Shown: positions 33,589-43,840 of the stretch, piece by piece
Position numbering within the stretch: position 1 is the stretch's first letter
How the letters are laid out: each line of letters starts with the position of its first letter
Assembly (NCBI GenBank): GCA_003167365.1
Contig: PMTM01000006.1
Coordinates: forward strand, 206,391 to 270,390
Source of the DNA: Spartobacteria bacterium
GTDB taxonomy: Bacteria > Verrucomicrobiota > Verrucomicrobiia > Chthoniobacterales > UBA10450
Length of the DNA stretch: 64,000 nucleotides
Direction of reading: 5' to 3'
Made by a program: the position numbers and the translations under genes
The notes under the pieces: model-generated
Told to the model about the DNA's origin: nothing
The model's database searches: none
The model's input: only the letters and a program-made list of their open reading frames with translations

Positions 33589-34374
33589 ATGATGAGCGTC
33601 GGCCAACTGGAAAGACGAATCATCATCATTTCGGTGGTGTTCGCGATGACGCTCTTCGGCCTGGCGGCATTGGCGGTGAATCTTTATCACGTGGGCTTGC
33701 CCACGTGTCTAACCGATATCAAACCGTTCCAGAAAGGCGAACTGATCGCTCATTCGCCCACGCATTACGAGCTGCATTACGTTGCGCGCATGTGGAAGTT
33801 CGAGCCGGAGGATGTGACCGTGCCGGCCGGTTCGACCGTGGATATCTACCTGAGCACGCGGGATGTCACACACGGGCTGATTTTGTTAGGGACGGATCTG
33901 AATCTAATGGCCGTGCCCGGGGCGGTGAACTATGCGCGAGTGAAATTCGATCAACCGCGCGTTTATCAGCTCCTCTGCCATGAATTTTGCGGCACGGGTC
34001 ATGACCGCATGGCCGCCAATCTCCGCGTGGTGGCGCCGGCGGCTTTTCGGGCGCAGCCGTCTGAGCCGACTGCACCGAAGACTGCACCGAAGCCGGTCGA
34101 CTCGGTGTCCCAGCTGCTCGACGCCAAGGATTGTCTTACTTGCCATTCGATTGACGGCCAGGAAAGTATCGGCCCAACTCTTAAGGGAATTTATGGGCGA
34201 AAGGAAAAAATGGCCGATGGATCAACGATCACTGCTGATGACGCTTATCTCCGTGAGGCCATTGTTGATCCGGACGCGAAGATCGTAAACGGGTTTGATG
34301 GGGTTATGCCCAAGCCCGAGCTCACCAAAAAAGAGGTCGATGAAATAATCGAGTATCTGAAGACGCTGAAATAA
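33589..34374 (+). CDS. Cytochrome c oxidase subunit II with C-terminal cytochrome c domain (ba3-type)
   Basis: 261 residues. One N-terminal membrane helix (about 10-32), then the CuA cupredoxin domain: His in DVTHGL and the CHEFCGTGHDRM loop provide the two Cys, His, Glu-carbonyl and Met ligands. After an Ala/Pro/Thr linker (~150-175) a class I cytochrome c domain follows with CLTCH and a likely Met ligand in GVMPKPELT. Subunit II normally receives electrons from a soluble cytochrome c; the fused domain provides this internally, as in caa3 enzymes, while subunit I is ba3-like. Haem attachment needs the ResB/CcsA system. The start may be at the first or second Met of MMSVGQ. Confidence 0.92.
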   Translation: MMSVGQLERRIIIISVVFAMTLFGLAALAVNLYHVGLPTCLTDIKPFQKGELIAHSPTHYELHYVARMWKFEPEDVTVPAGSTVDIYLSTRDVTHGLILLGTDLNLMAVPGAVNYARVKFDQPRVYQLLCHEFCGTGHDRMAANLRVVAPAAFRAQPSEPTAPKTAPKPVDSVSQLLDAKDCLTCHSIDGQESIGPTLKGIYGRKEKMADGSTITADDAYLREAIVDPDAKIVNGFDGVMPKPELTKKEVDEIIEYLKTLK

Positions 34375-34381
34375 CCAGGCG

Positions 34382-36088
34382 ATGGAATTCTCGGACGAAC
34401 GCGCGGTCGAAATTGATCCAGGTCTTAAGAGAATGATCCTGATCGAGATCATTTTTCCGGTCGCTCTGCTGACTCTCGGAATTTATCACGGACTGATGCA
34501 GGTCCTTTATCGGTCCGGCATGATTCACCGTTCGCAATTTCTCGGTCTGGAATATTACCAGGGCCTGACTCTGCACGGTGTGGTGAATGCACTCGTCTTC
34601 ACGACTTTTTTTGCGGTTGCGTTTGGTTATGCCGTGGTCCGCTTTTACCTGGGGCGGCCGTTGAACATGACGGTGGCGTGGCTCTCCTTCGCCTTGATGG
34701 TCGGGGGCACACTGATGGCCGCAGCCGTGATCCTCACAGGAAAAGCCACCGTGCTCTACACGTTTTATCCGCCGCTGCGCGCGCACCCAGCCTTCTACAT
34801 CGGACTCACGCTGGTCGTGATTGGTTCCTGGATTGCATTCTTTAACTGGATTCCCCCTTACCTCGCCTGGAAACGCGAGAATCCTGGCCGCAAGGTGCCG
34901 CTCGCCGTCGTCGGCATTTTCGTGACATTCATAGTTTGGTTGATTGCGACCATCCCGCTCGCAATTGAAACTATCTTCTTACTTATCCCGTGGTCGATCG
35001 GTTGGGTTCCGACGGTGAATGTTCCGCTGGCGCGGATGCTCTTCTGGTTCTTCGGACATCCGCTTGTCTATTTCTGGCTCCTGCCGACTTACGTCATGTA
35101 TTACACAATGCTACCGAAGCTCGCCGGCGGAAAACTTTATTCCGACTTCGCGGGCCGACTTACTTTTCTCTGGCTGCTTCTTTTTTCGGTGCCGGTGGGC
35201 ATACATCATCAGTTCACCGAGCCGGGCATCAGCAGCACCTGGAAATTCGTGCAGGCGTTTTTCACCATGCTGGTCGCGATCCCAAGTTTTGCCACGGCGT
35301 TTACGATGGCGGCATCGATGGAACATGGCGCGCGCGCGCGCGGCGGCAGCGGGCTGTTCGGTTGGTGGCGGAAACTTCCCTATCTCGATCGAGACCGCTG
35401 GCTGTTTTCCTATTTTTTCGCGGGACTGTTCATTTTCATCTTCGGCGGAGTCACCGGAATCGTGAACGCCTCTTATAATATGAACAACGTCGTTCACAAC
35501 ACTTCCTGGCTGCCGGCGCATTTCCATCAAACGGTCGCCGGCCCGGTCTTTCTTTCCTATATCGGAATGAGCTTGTTCCTGATCACGAAACTGACCGGGA
35601 AAGAGATCAAAGGCAAAGGTTGGAACGTCTGGGTGCCATATATCTGGACGCTCGGGATCATGATCTTCTCGACCGGCCTGTTTATTGGCGGAGTGGGCGG
35701 CGAACCGCGGCGCACCAACATGGGGTTGAGTTACACCAACCCGCAATCGCCGCTCTATCATGTGGATTGGACCGCGGCGAAGACTCTCGGCAGCCTCGGC
35801 GGAACGATCATGACAATCGCAGCGCTCATTTATTTTATCGTATTTTTCGCCACCCTTTTCGGGAAGCCGGTCAAACAGGGCGCGCTCGAGTTAATTGTCT
35901 CCGAGCCCTATCACGACGAACAAATTCCGGCGGTGCAAAGCTTCACTCCCTGGTTGGCGGGCGCCCTGTTACTGATCGTTATCGCCTACGCCCCGCCGCT
36001 GATCCAGACTCTGCGCAGTCATTTCCCCGGCGCGCCGCCCTATTCGCCCGACAGTCCGGTGCCACTTAATCTTGGACCACCCTCCTGA
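34382..36088 (+). CDS. Cytochrome c oxidase subunit I, ba3-type (B family)
   Basis: 568 residues, about 13 membrane helices, haem-copper oxidase catalytic subunit that reduces O2 and pumps protons. Visible ligand regions include the low-spin haem His in LTLHGVVNAL, the CuB His/cross-linked Tyr helix region WFFGHPLVYFWLLP, and the His pair in HHQFTEPG. The late helix has WLPAHFHQTVAGPV with the haem a3 and b ligands. The short, divergent sequence and the lack of D-channel residues place it in the B (ba3) family, generally of high oxygen affinity. It sits 7 nt behind subunit II and overlaps the SCO gene by 1 nt. Confidence 0.93.
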   Translation: MEFSDERAVEIDPGLKRMILIEIIFPVALLTLGIYHGLMQVLYRSGMIHRSQFLGLEYYQGLTLHGVVNALVFTTFFAVAFGYAVVRFYLGRPLNMTVAWLSFALMVGGTLMAAAVILTGKATVLYTFYPPLRAHPAFYIGLTLVVIGSWIAFFNWIPPYLAWKRENPGRKVPLAVVGIFVTFIVWLIATIPLAIETIFLLIPWSIGWVPTVNVPLARMLFWFFGHPLVYFWLLPTYVMYYTMLPKLAGGKLYSDFAGRLTFLWLLLFSVPVGIHHQFTEPGISSTWKFVQAFFTMLVAIPSFATAFTMAASMEHGARARGGSGLFGWWRKLPYLDRDRWLFSYFFAGLFIFIFGGVTGIVNASYNMNNVVHNTSWLPAHFHQTVAGPVFLSYIGMSLFLITKLTGKEIKGKGWNVWVPYIWTLGIMIFSTGLFIGGVGGEPRRTNMGLSYTNPQSPLYHVDWTAAKTLGSLGGTIMTIAALIYFIVFFATLFGKPVKQGALELIVSEPYHDEQIPAVQSFTPWLAGALLLIVIAYAPPLIQTLRSHFPGAPPYSPDSPVPLNLGPPS

Positions 36089-36804
36089 TGTCGACGAAGC
36101 GCCTGTTTGCCGTCCTAGCGTTGGCGTTGCTGAGTAAGTCTTTTCTCCGCGCGGGCGCGCTTGAAAACGTCGCCCCGCAGCGCGGACGCTACGCGGCCCC
36201 GATTACTTGGACGGACGAAGCCGGTCGCGTGCGCAAGTTATCCGACTTCAGCGGCTATCCACTTATTCTCCTCCCCATTTACACGCGCTGTCCGGGAGCC
36301 TGCATCCAAAACGTCGCGCAATTGAAGAAAGCGTTGGCCGACTCCAAGGGCGATCCAAGGGAATTTCGCGTATTATTGTTCTCTTTCGACCCCACCGACA
36401 CGTCATCGATGCTGGCGGAGTATCGTCAGCGCGAATCCGTGCCGCTCGGTTGGCTCATGGGCACGGCCGATCAATCGAGCATTGATGCGCTCCTCGAGTC
36501 GATAGGATTTCAAGTGGGCAAGGCTGGAACCGGCTTTATGCATCCGAATCTTTTGGTGTTCCTCGATTCGAACTTGCGAGTCGCCAAATGGATCTATGGA
36601 ATCAATTACTCCGGTCGCGAGATAGATGCTGCCTTGAAAGTTGCATCGGGCCGGGGCGACTGGATCGGTCAGCACTCGGACGTGCTCTACGCGATCCTGT
36701 TATTTGCCGCATCCCTCCTGTGCGTTGCATTGTTTCATCACTTGCGACAGCGCCGCATTGATCCCAATGATGCGCATTGGAGAAATCAGGCGCACTCTTC
36801 GTAA
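36088..36804 (+). CDS. SCO1/SenC-type copper chaperone with C-terminal membrane anchor
   Basis: 238 residues. Signal peptide (about 1-22), then a thioredoxin-like SCO domain whose copper site is CPGAC plus the His in [13 protein letters not shown] proteins deliver copper to the CuA site of oxidase subunit II, which suits the position directly downstream of the oxidase genes (TGATG overlap). A C-terminal hydrophobic segment (about 198-218) would anchor it in the membrane; many SCO proteins are anchored at the N-terminus instead. Confidence 0.9.
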   Translation: MSTKRLFAVLALALLSKSFLRAGALENVAPQRGRYAAPITWTDEAGRVRKLSDFSGYPLILLPIYTRCPGACIQNVAQLKKALADSKGDPREFRVLLFSFDPTDTSSMLAEYRQRESVPLGWLMGTADQSSIDALLESIGFQVGKAGTGFMHPNLLVFLDSNLRVAKWIYGINYSGREIDAALKVASGRGDWIGQHSDVLYAILLFAASLLCVALFHHLRQRRIDPNDAHWRNQAHSS

Positions 36805-36808
36805 ATCG

Positions 36809-38698
36809 ATGAGGCATCAGCCGCCGCGCGGTCGGTTCTGGGAATCGATGGGCGCGGTCTGGCGCCGCAAGACCAGCGTCATCGCGGTCTTTTCCATCGC
36901 GGCCATCATCCTGCATCTTATCCTTCGCTTCGGCTTCCGCACGAGCCCGGGCGCTTTTCAAATCCCGTTGCTGGCTGTGCTGGTTTTCGGAGGAATTCCT
37001 CTTGTCTATGAACTGCTGAGGAAGCTTTTGAAGCGGGAGTTTGGTTCCGATCTGCTGGGAGGTATTTCTATTATTACGTCGGTCATCCTGGGCGAATATC
37101 TCGCCGGATCGATTATCGTCTTGATGCTCGCAGGAGGGGAGGCGCTGGAGAATTACGCGTTGAAGAGTGCCTCTTCGGTGCTAGGCGCGCTGGCCAAACG
37201 AATGCCTTTGCTTGCCCACCGGAAATGCGGCTCCGAAATTCTCGATGTGGTGCTGGAGGAGATTGCCGTTGGCGACGCGCTCGTAGTTTATCCGCACGAA
37301 ATCTGTCCGGTGGATGGCGTGGTCGTTGAGGGCCACGGCGTGATGGATGAATCCTACCTCACCGGCGAGCCGTTTCAGATTACGAAAACTTCCGGCTCGA
37401 CCGTAATTTCGGGTGCGATCAATGGCGAATCAGCGTTGACCATCCAAACGATCAAGCGTGCCGGCGATTCGCGCTACGCGAAAATCATGGAAGTCATGCG
37501 CGAGTCCGAGGAAAAGCGCCCGCGGCTTCGGCGGCTAGGCGACCAATTGGGTGCCATCTACACCCCAGTCGCTGTCGGGGTCGCCATCATCGCGTGGATA
37601 ATTAGCGGTGAAGCTATTCGCTTCCTCGCAGTGTTGGTGATCGCGACGCCTTGCCCTTTGCTGATCGGGATACCTGTAGCGATTATCGGATCGATTTCCC
37701 TCTGCGCTCGCCGGGCGATCATCGTGAAGAGTCCCGTCGTGCTGGAGCAAATCACCGAATGTCGGACGGCAATCTTCGACAAGACCGGGACGCTCACATA
37801 TGGCGAGCCAAAGCTGACCGAGCAGGTCATCGCCCCTGGCTTCGAGCAGAAGGAAGTGCTGACCCTCGTCGCAAGCTTGGAGCGGTACTCAAAGCATCCG
37901 CTGGCGCGAGCCATTCTCGCCGCGGCAAAGCAGGAAAGAATCCAGCTTCCGGAGGCTACCGAAGTTGGCGAGCAGCCAGGCCGTGGACTGCGCGGCACTG
38001 TCCTCGGTCGTCAGTTGCAGATCACGAGCCGCAACAAACTCAGAGCGCAAAACGTGACGGGCACCGATCAGCTTCCAACGGTCGCCGGTGGGCTCGAATG
38101 CGTGGTGGTGATCGACAATCGCTATGCGGCGGCGTTGCGCTTTCGCGATGCGCCGCGCGCGGAGAGTCGCTCCTTCGTGAAGCATTTGAGACCGAAGCAC
38201 CGCTTCCAGCACGTGATGATCGTGTCGGGAGATCGCGAGGCGGAGGTGCTTTATCTGGCTGAGCAAGTGGGCATCAGCGAAATCCACGCCCAGCAAAGTC
38301 CCGAGGAAAAACTCGCAATTGTCCGCAAGGAAACAGCTGCGGGCAAGACGCTCTACGTGGGCGATGGCATCAATGATGCGCCCGCGATGATGGCCGCCAC
38401 CGTCGGCATGGCGATCGGCCAGAACAGCGACGTGACCACGGAAGCCGCGGGAGTTGTCGTCATGGATAATTCCCTGGAGAAGGTGGACGAGTTCATGCAC
38501 ATCAGCCGGCGGATGCGTTCGATCGCTCTTCAGAGCGCAGTGGGCGGAATGCTCCTCAGTATCGCCGGGATGCTGCTCGCAGCGAGCGGTCATCTAACTC
38601 CCGTCAACGGCGCAATTAGCCAGGAGATCATCGACGTTCTCGCGGTGCTGAATGCGTTGCGGGCGGCGTTTCCTCCCAAGGTTATTTCTGATCTATGA
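36809..38698 (+). CDS. P1B-type heavy-metal-translocating ATPase with TPC motif
   Basis: 629 residues from the ATG at 36809 (5 nt after the SCO stop; longer frames upstream overlap SCO). P-type ATPase core: actuator SYLTGEPF, metal-site helix [14 protein letters not shown], phosphorylation site [14 protein letters not shown]-binding [11 protein letters not shown] (HP locus), and hinge [11 protein letters not shown]. It has no N-terminal CXXC metal-binding domain. The transmembrane TPC motif differs from the CPC of copper and zinc exporters, so the metal is uncertain, though position after an oxidase and SCO gene would fit copper or another metal for oxidase assembly. Coupled to the oxidase operon. 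Confidence 0.88.
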   Translation: MRHQPPRGRFWESMGAVWRRKTSVIAVFSIAAIILHLILRFGFRTSPGAFQIPLLAVLVFGGIPLVYELLRKLLKREFGSDLLGGISIITSVILGEYLAGSIIVLMLAGGEALENYALKSASSVLGALAKRMPLLAHRKCGSEILDVVLEEIAVGDALVVYPHEICPVDGVVVEGHGVMDESYLTGEPFQITKTSGSTVISGAINGESALTIQTIKRAGDSRYAKIMEVMRESEEKRPRLRRLGDQLGAIYTPVAVGVAIIAWIISGEAIRFLAVLVIATPCPLLIGIPVAIIGSISLCARRAIIVKSPVVLEQITECRTAIFDKTGTLTYGEPKLTEQVIAPGFEQKEVLTLVASLERYSKHPLARAILAAAKQERIQLPEATEVGEQPGRGLRGTVLGRQLQITSRNKLRAQNVTGTDQLPTVAGGLECVVVIDNRYAAALRFRDAPRAESRSFVKHLRPKHRFQHVMIVSGDREAEVLYLAEQVGISEIHAQQSPEEKLAIVRKETAAGKTLYVGDGINDAPAMMAATVGMAIGQNSDVTTEAAGVVVMDNSLEKVDEFMHISRRMRSIALQSAVGGMLLSIAGMLLAASGHLTPVNGAISQEIIDVLAVLNALRAAFPPKVISDL

Positions 38699-38797
38699 GG
38701 CCCTCTTCGGATGAGCAGCCAGACATTGACGGCGCGAAACAGGAGCCGTCGCATAGTTTGCGACAGTTTTGCCTCTCAAGCTTAATTTAGGAAAGCG

Positions 38798-39916
38798 ATG
38801 AGCGCGAAAGATCATGTGTTCACTGTCGGCGTCGAGGAGGAATTCCAGATCGTCGATCCAGAAACGCGCGAGCTGCGTTCGCACATTCAGGAGATTCTTG
38901 CGGACGGCAAGATGATCTTGGAAGAGCGCGTCAAATCTGAGATGCATCAGTCGGTCGTAGAACTGCGCAGCGAGGTCTGCCATGATACAGCAGGTGCGCG
39001 CCAGCAAGTTGTGCGGCTTCGCAGTGAACTGGCGATGCTCGCTGCACGCGACGGGCTGAAGATCGCTTCAGCTGGCACGCATCCTTTTTCGCATTGGATG
39101 GATCAGTTGATTACGGCGGACGAGCGTTACGCAACGATCGTCAAGGATATGCAGCAGATTGCGCGAGCGAACCTCATTTTCGGGTTGCATGTCCACGTTG
39201 GAATCCCGGATCGGGAGGAGGCAATCCAGCTCATGAACCAAGCGCGTTACTTTCTGCCGCACATTTACGCACTGTCGGTCAATTCGCCTTTTTGGCTGGG
39301 GCAGAATACCGGCTTTAAGTCATATCGGCATAATATTTTTGAGCGCTTCCCGCGCACCGGCATTCCCGACATTTTTGAAAGTCTCTCCGAGTACGAGGAT
39401 TATCTGAAGCTACTCATCTCCACAAATTGCATCGATGATGCGAAAAAGATTTGGTGGGATATTCGGCTCCATCCATTTTTTGACACGCTCGAATTCCGAA
39501 TTTGCGATGCACAGTCGGGCGTGGACGACACGATCGCGCTGGCGGCGATGATCCAGGCTATCGTTTTCAAATTGCACAAACTGCTGCGGCAAAATATCTC
39601 ATTTCGGATTTATCGTCGCCGCGAGATCGACGAAAATCGCTGGCGCGCGTCACGCTACGGCCTCGACGGAAAGCTGATTGATTTCGGTCGTGGGCGCGAA
39701 GTCGATACCCGCAGTTTGATCCACGAGATCTTGGAATTCATCTCACCGGAAGTGGACGAGCTCGGCAGCCAGCGCGAGATGGCGCACATCGAGCGAATCC
39801 TGCGTGAAGGCACTGGGGCGGATCGACAATTGGCCGTCTGGGAACGCACGCAAGACATGAAAGCCGTGGTCGATCAGATCGTCGCCGAAACATACGAAGG
39901 CCTGGGGGGTCAATGA
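38798..39916 (+). CDS. YbdK-type carboxylate-amine ligase (GCS2 family)
   Basis: 372 residues of the glutamate-cysteine ligase family 2. The N-terminal VGVEEEFQIVDPETREL holds the ATP/Mg acidic cluster; HPFSHW, GLHVHVGI and the RRxEID-like RRREIDENRWRASRYGLDG segments are conserved in YbdK proteins. YbdK of E. coli has weak gamma-glutamylcysteine synthetase activity; the physiological substrate of this group is unclear. The gene has a GGA-type ribosome site and stands 100 nt downstream of the P-type ATPase, probably in the same direction but not clearly in the operon. A convergent gene follows after ~35 nt. Confidence 0.88.
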   Translation: MSAKDHVFTVGVEEEFQIVDPETRELRSHIQEILADGKMILEERVKSEMHQSVVELRSEVCHDTAGARQQVVRLRSELAMLAARDGLKIASAGTHPFSHWMDQLITADERYATIVKDMQQIARANLIFGLHVHVGIPDREEAIQLMNQARYFLPHIYALSVNSPFWLGQNTGFKSYRHNIFERFPRTGIPDIFESLSEYEDYLKLLISTNCIDDAKKIWWDIRLHPFFDTLEFRICDAQSGVDDTIALAAMIQAIVFKLHKLLRQNISFRIYRRREIDENRWRASRYGLDGKLIDFGRGREVDTRSLIHEILEFISPEVDELGSQREMAHIERILREGTGADRQLAVWERTQDMKAVVDQIVAETYEGLGGQ

Positions 39917-39949
39917 ATCCGCAAGGGATGCAGGGAACGACTCGTAATT

Positions 39950-40900
39950 TCAACGTCGCATCGGGAACAACGACGTGTAAGTCGAAAGGCCACGGACGTA
40001 TTGAGCGCGCTCGAAGGCACTTGGGTCCGGGCAATTCTTCTGACTCATAATGCCTTTGATTTCGCTCAACGATTTATATTTGTGCTGCTCCAGCCAGGCG
40101 ACGACCTCCATCTCGATTCGTTGAATATGCTGGATCCCATGACGCATTAGAGCGCTGCAGAGCATCGTTACATCGGCGCCCGCCATCACCATCTTGATCA
40201 CGTCGTTAGCCTGATAAATACCGCTGGTGGCGGCGAGGTTGGCGCGGATTTTTCCGAAAAGGATTCCAATCCAGTGCAACGGCAATCTCATGTCCGCCGG
40301 TGTACTGAGCGTAAGGTTTGGCGCGACCTCCATTTTTTCAAGATCAATGTCGGGCTGATAAAACCGATTAAAGAGCACGAGCGCGTCCGCGCCGAGTGTG
40401 TCAAAAGCCGCTGCCATGTTTGCGAAATTGCTGAAATACGGACTGACTTTCACGGCGAGTGGGATCGTGATCGTGGACCGCACCGTCCTCACAGCGTCGA
40501 TATATCCCTTTTCTATGGTCGATCCAGTGACTTTGGGTCGCGTCGGTATTTTATAGATGTTCAACTCCAGCGCATCGGCGCCGGCTTCCGTGATTTGTCG
40601 CGCATAACGAATCCATCCCCCAAGTGTCGTGCAGTTCAGACTCGCGATAATTGGGATTTTGACGGCGCTTTTGGCCTCCGCGATATGCTTCAAGTAAGTG
40701 GCCGGATCGACCCGGAATTCCGGCTTGGACGCAGCGGAATCGGCTTCGGTTTGCTCTTCGAACAGCGAATGGAGGACGACCGCAGCCGCGCCGGCTTCTT
40801 CCATCTGTTTGATCTTGTCGGTCTCCTCGGAAAGCGGTGAAGCGGACGGCACTAGTGGCGTGCGCAACTTCATTCCGAGGTATGTCGTTGACAGATCCAT
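39950..40900 (-). CDS. Dihydroorotate-dehydrogenase-like flavoprotein
   Basis: 316 residues, FMN-binding TIM barrel of the class I dihydroorotate dehydrogenase superfamily: [44 protein letters not shown] and GADVTMLCSALMRHG are the barrel strands and FMN contacts. The catalytic-loop cysteine typical of real PyrD1 is not evident in the expected NCSCPN-type context; the corresponding segment here is ELNIYKIPTR. It is therefore an uncharacterised paralogue rather than PyrD. A close relative lies at 63602, directly behind nifJ. In many bacteria such genes accompany pyruvate:ferredoxin oxidoreductase, so a role in ferredoxin- or flavin-linked electron transfer is possible. Confidence 0.85.
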   Translation of the reverse strand: MDLSTTYLGMKLRTPLVPSASPLSEETDKIKQMEEAGAAAVVLHSLFEEQTEADSAASKPEFRVDPATYLKHIAEAKSAVKIPIIASLNCTTLGGWIRYARQITEAGADALELNIYKIPTRPKVTGSTIEKGYIDAVRTVRSTITIPLAVKVSPYFSNFANMAAAFDTLGADALVLFNRFYQPDIDLEKMEVAPNLTLSTPADMRLPLHWIGILFGKIRANLAATSGIYQANDVIKMVMAGADVTMLCSALMRHGIQHIQRIEMEVVAWLEQHKYKSLSEIKGIMSQKNCPDPSAFERAQYVRGLSTYTSLFPMRR

Positions 40901-41082
40901 GGTGAGCCTAATTGGCCGCTTTAAAAAACTTCAAGATCATCTTCTTGCACTCTCCGGAGTAAGTTTCGCACGCGCACGCATATCAGTCCCGCCAAAAATG
41001 AGTCACTCCAGGAACCAGTTGCGGAATGGGAGGGACGGGACTTTTCCTTTCATTGCATTGGAAAGTCTTGCATCATCTCGAG

Positions 41083-41556
41083 ATGAGCCGGCCAGACCCA
41101 GAGATTGAACGGCGATTGGCTGCTCATCCCTTTCTACAGCGGATGAGTCCACATCACATTGAGCTTTTGGCTCTTTCCGCAATGCCGACGGAATTCGACG
41201 CGGGCCAGATCATCTTTCGAGCAGGTGATCCAGCAAACGGTTTTTATTTGATTGAGACTGGAACCGTTGTGCTCGAGGGAAAATTGAACGATGGGGAACC
41301 GGTCGTTATCGATACGGTCTCGGCTGGTGAACCGCTAGGGTGGTCCTGGCTTTTCTCGCCCTACCTCTGGCAATTTGATGCGCGAGCAACTGAGCCATGC
41401 AACGCCATTTGTCTTTCTGGCATAATGCTTCGGCAACATCGCGACGAAGATCTTACTCTCAGCCACGAACTGTATAAACGAACGAGCGAAGTGATGGTGC
41501 GGCGTCTCCAGGCGGCACGGAGCAAATTGATTACCGAACAGAAATCGTCGCAGTAA
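41083..41556 (+). CDS. Cyclic-nucleotide-binding (Crp/Fnr-type) domain protein without HTH
   Basis: 157 residues from the ATG at 41083 (MSRPDPEIE). Residues ~10-125 form the jelly-roll cNMP-binding domain: FLQRMSPHHIELL, FDAGQIIFRAGDPANGFYLIETG, and a GEPLGWSWLF segment at the phosphate-binding cassette, where the canonical Glu-Arg pair is not obvious. After ~30 helical residues the chain ends, with no winged-helix DNA-binding domain, so it is not a complete Crp/Fnr regulator. It might sense a ligand or redox state and act on a partner protein. A tRNA-Leu gene follows. Confidence 0.83.
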   Translation: MSRPDPEIERRLAAHPFLQRMSPHHIELLALSAMPTEFDAGQIIFRAGDPANGFYLIETGTVVLEGKLNDGEPVVIDTVSAGEPLGWSWLFSPYLWQFDARATEPCNAICLSGIMLRQHRDEDLTLSHELYKRTSEVMVRRLQAARSKLITEQKSSQ

Positions 41557-41633
41557 GCAAAGGCCCGCTTTTTCAAGGCGACACGCGACGACATTTTGTG
41601 GATGGGAACCGTTTTCCCTCTTAAAATGAGTAA

Positions 41634-41715
41634 GCCAGGGTGGCGAAATTGGCAGACGCGCCAGACTTAGGATCTGGTGGAGCAATCCTTAGGGGTTCGA
41701 GTCCCCTCCCTGGTA
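41634..41715 (+). tRNA. tRNA-Leu, anticodon UAG
   Basis: Acceptor stem GCCAGGG/CCCTGGT (with a G-U first pair), D-arm GCG-AAATTGGCAGA-CGC, anticodon arm CCAGA-CTTAGGA-TCTGG with anticodon TAG at 41668-41670, a long class II variable arm, and the T-arm GGGG-TTCGAGT-CCCC. The long variable arm and the anticodon identify leucine. CCA is not encoded. Confidence 0.96.
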
Positions 41716-41784
41716 GATTTGCTTCCTAAAAACGGGAATATTGCCGGTGGATAAAGGCCGCGATTTTGATACTGTTCTATTCTC

Positions 41785-43737
41785 GTGAACGAAACTCCCG
41801 TTGTCCCAGAATCCGACGCGCCCACCGGCGCGCCAACCGCCAACCCGGCTTCGGGTCGTGCTGATCTGCGGCCTGAAAACATCAATGACGCCGTAATCCG
41901 CCTGGCGGGAAATTCGCAGGACGGCATTCAATCCGCCGGCGCCTTTCTCGCGCGGCTCGCCGGTCGCAGCGATCAGGACGTCATGACTTACATGACGATC
42001 CCTTCCACGATCTCCGGTGGACCATCACTCTTCCAAGTCCGGATCGGCACCGGAGAAGTGCTATCGTCGGGCGATGAGGCCGACTTCCTTGTCGCATTTT
42101 ATCAGCACAGTTACCAGGACAACATCGACTTTCTGAAAGAGGGCGGCGTGTTGCTCTACGATTCCGACAACGTTGAGCCCAACCTCGACGACAAACGTTT
42201 TGTTTACGTCGGCGTGCCCATCACCGGACTGACGGTTGAGGCGCTCGGCGGAACGGCCAAGGACAAAGGCAAAAACATTTTTATCCTCGGCCTCATCGCG
42301 AAAATCTTTTCTCTCGACGTCGAGAAGCTAAAAAGACTGATCAGCGAAAAATTCGCCGGCAAAGACGAAAGCATCGTTAACACCGCGATGATGGCGTTCC
42401 AGGCCGGCTACGCTTATCCAGTCGGCAAAATCCTTTCGCATCATTATCAATTTGAGAAGGTCGCCAGAAAACCCGGGGCGCGCGCACAGATCACGATGGA
42501 TGGCAATCAGGCCATCGCTTACGGATTGATCGCCGCCGGTGTGCGTTACGGCGCCGGCTATCCGATCACGCCGTGGTCGTCGATCATGGAAATCCTCCGG
42601 AGCGAGCTGCCGAAATACGGCGGGCTCTTTGTGCAGGCCGAAGACGAGCTCGGTGCAGTGTCGCTCGCGCTCGGTTTTTCTTTTTCCGGATATCTCGCCG
42701 TCACCGGCAGCGCCGGGCCGGGCATATCGCTCAAAACCGAAGCGATCGGTTGGGCTTCCATGGCCGAAATGCCGCTCATCATTTGTAATATTCAACGCGG
42801 GGGCCCGAGCACGGGTCTCCCCACCAACGTCGAGCAGAGCGATCTGCATCAGGCGATTTTCGGCGGTCACGGCGATAGTCCGCGCGTCGTCCTCGCTGCA
42901 TCGACCGTGGAAGATTGTTTCTACATTGCGATCGAAGCCGCCCGCATCGCGCGAAAGTACAGCACGCCGGTTTTCATTTTGAGCGACACTTCGCTCGCGA
43001 CGCGCATCGAGGCTTTCGATGAACCCGATCTTTCCAAGTTAATGATCGACCCGAAACCCGATCTCACCCCGCGTGCCTCCGGCTTCAAGCCCTACGATAT
43101 CGAGCGTATCACCCAACACGTTCCGCCCGGCGCGCGCATGATCGATGGAAAATATCCGCTCGTCTCCGGCCTCGAGCACGATGAAATGGGACATCCCACC
43201 GGCAGCCCGAAGTTGCACATGGCCATGACGGCAAAACGCCGCAAGAAATTGCAAAAGCTGGCCGAAGAAATTCCGGTGCCGGAAGTTTACGGCGATCAGA
43301 AAGGCGACACGCTGCTCGTCGGCTGGGGATCGACCTACGGCCCGATCCATGACGCCGCGAAACTGGCGCGCGAGCAAGGCGAAAAAATTGGCTCGCTGCA
43401 TTTGCGTCACATCCATCCATTGCCGAACGGGCTGGAAAAAATCTTCGCGAAGTTCAAACGCATTGTCGTCGTCGAGATGAACGATCAGGGCGTTTATGGG
43501 TTCGGTCAGCTCGCCACCATTCTGCGCGCGCGCTATTGCGAACCGAAAATCGAGAGCGTGACCAAGACCGACGGTCTTACCTTCCGCGTCAAAGAAATCT
43601 TGGAAGGCGTTTTCAAACGTTCGTTCGCCGACAAAAAAGGCAGGCGCGATTCACCGAAGCGCCCGCTCTCCGGCAACGGCACTGGCCAGGATGTCGATCT
43701 CGCCCGTGCCGAAGTTATTCCCCAGGGAATCGGCTGA
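41785..43737 (+). CDS. korA: 2-oxoacid:ferredoxin oxidoreductase, fused gamma-alpha subunit (KorA)
   Basis: 650 residues, starting with GTG at 41785. The N-terminal ~190 residues are the gamma domain (AVIRLAGNSQDGIQSAGAFLA, with the YMTIPSTISGGPS segment), followed by the alpha part with AYGLIAAGVRYGAGYPITPWSSIME and GSAGPGISLKTEAIGWA. It oxidatively decarboxylates a 2-oxoacid to acyl-CoA, reducing ferredoxin; the fused layout is typical of 2-oxoglutarate oxidoreductases, though branched-chain substrates cannot be excluded. The KorB subunit with TPP follows after ~100 nt. No ferredoxin-domain subunit is encoded alongside. Confidence 0.92.
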   Translation: MNETPVVPESDAPTGAPTANPASGRADLRPENINDAVIRLAGNSQDGIQSAGAFLARLAGRSDQDVMTYMTIPSTISGGPSLFQVRIGTGEVLSSGDEADFLVAFYQHSYQDNIDFLKEGGVLLYDSDNVEPNLDDKRFVYVGVPITGLTVEALGGTAKDKGKNIFILGLIAKIFSLDVEKLKRLISEKFAGKDESIVNTAMMAFQAGYAYPVGKILSHHYQFEKVARKPGARAQITMDGNQAIAYGLIAAGVRYGAGYPITPWSSIMEILRSELPKYGGLFVQAEDELGAVSLALGFSFSGYLAVTGSAGPGISLKTEAIGWASMAEMPLIICNIQRGGPSTGLPTNVEQSDLHQAIFGGHGDSPRVVLAASTVEDCFYIAIEAARIARKYSTPVFILSDTSLATRIEAFDEPDLSKLMIDPKPDLTPRASGFKPYDIERITQHVPPGARMIDGKYPLVSGLEHDEMGHPTGSPKLHMAMTAKRRKKLQKLAEEIPVPEVYGDQKGDTLLVGWGSTYGPIHDAAKLAREQGEKIGSLHLRHIHPLPNGLEKIFAKFKRIVVVEMNDQGVYGFGQLATILRARYCEPKIESVTKTDGLTFRVKEILEGVFKRSFADKKGRRDSPKRPLSGNGTGQDVDLARAEVIPQGIG

Positions 43738-43840
43738 TGAATAAGGAAAGCAAGAAAACAGGAACTAGATCTGAATCTGGAAACCATGAATCCAAGAGCT
43801 CCTCTTTTTTCCTCGAGTCCTGGCTTCTTGATTAAATTTT

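Noticed and set aside
39950-40900. Calling this gene pyrD
   Set aside because: The FMN barrel is clear but the catalytic-cysteine loop of dihydroorotate dehydrogenase is not, and a paralogue sits behind nifJ.
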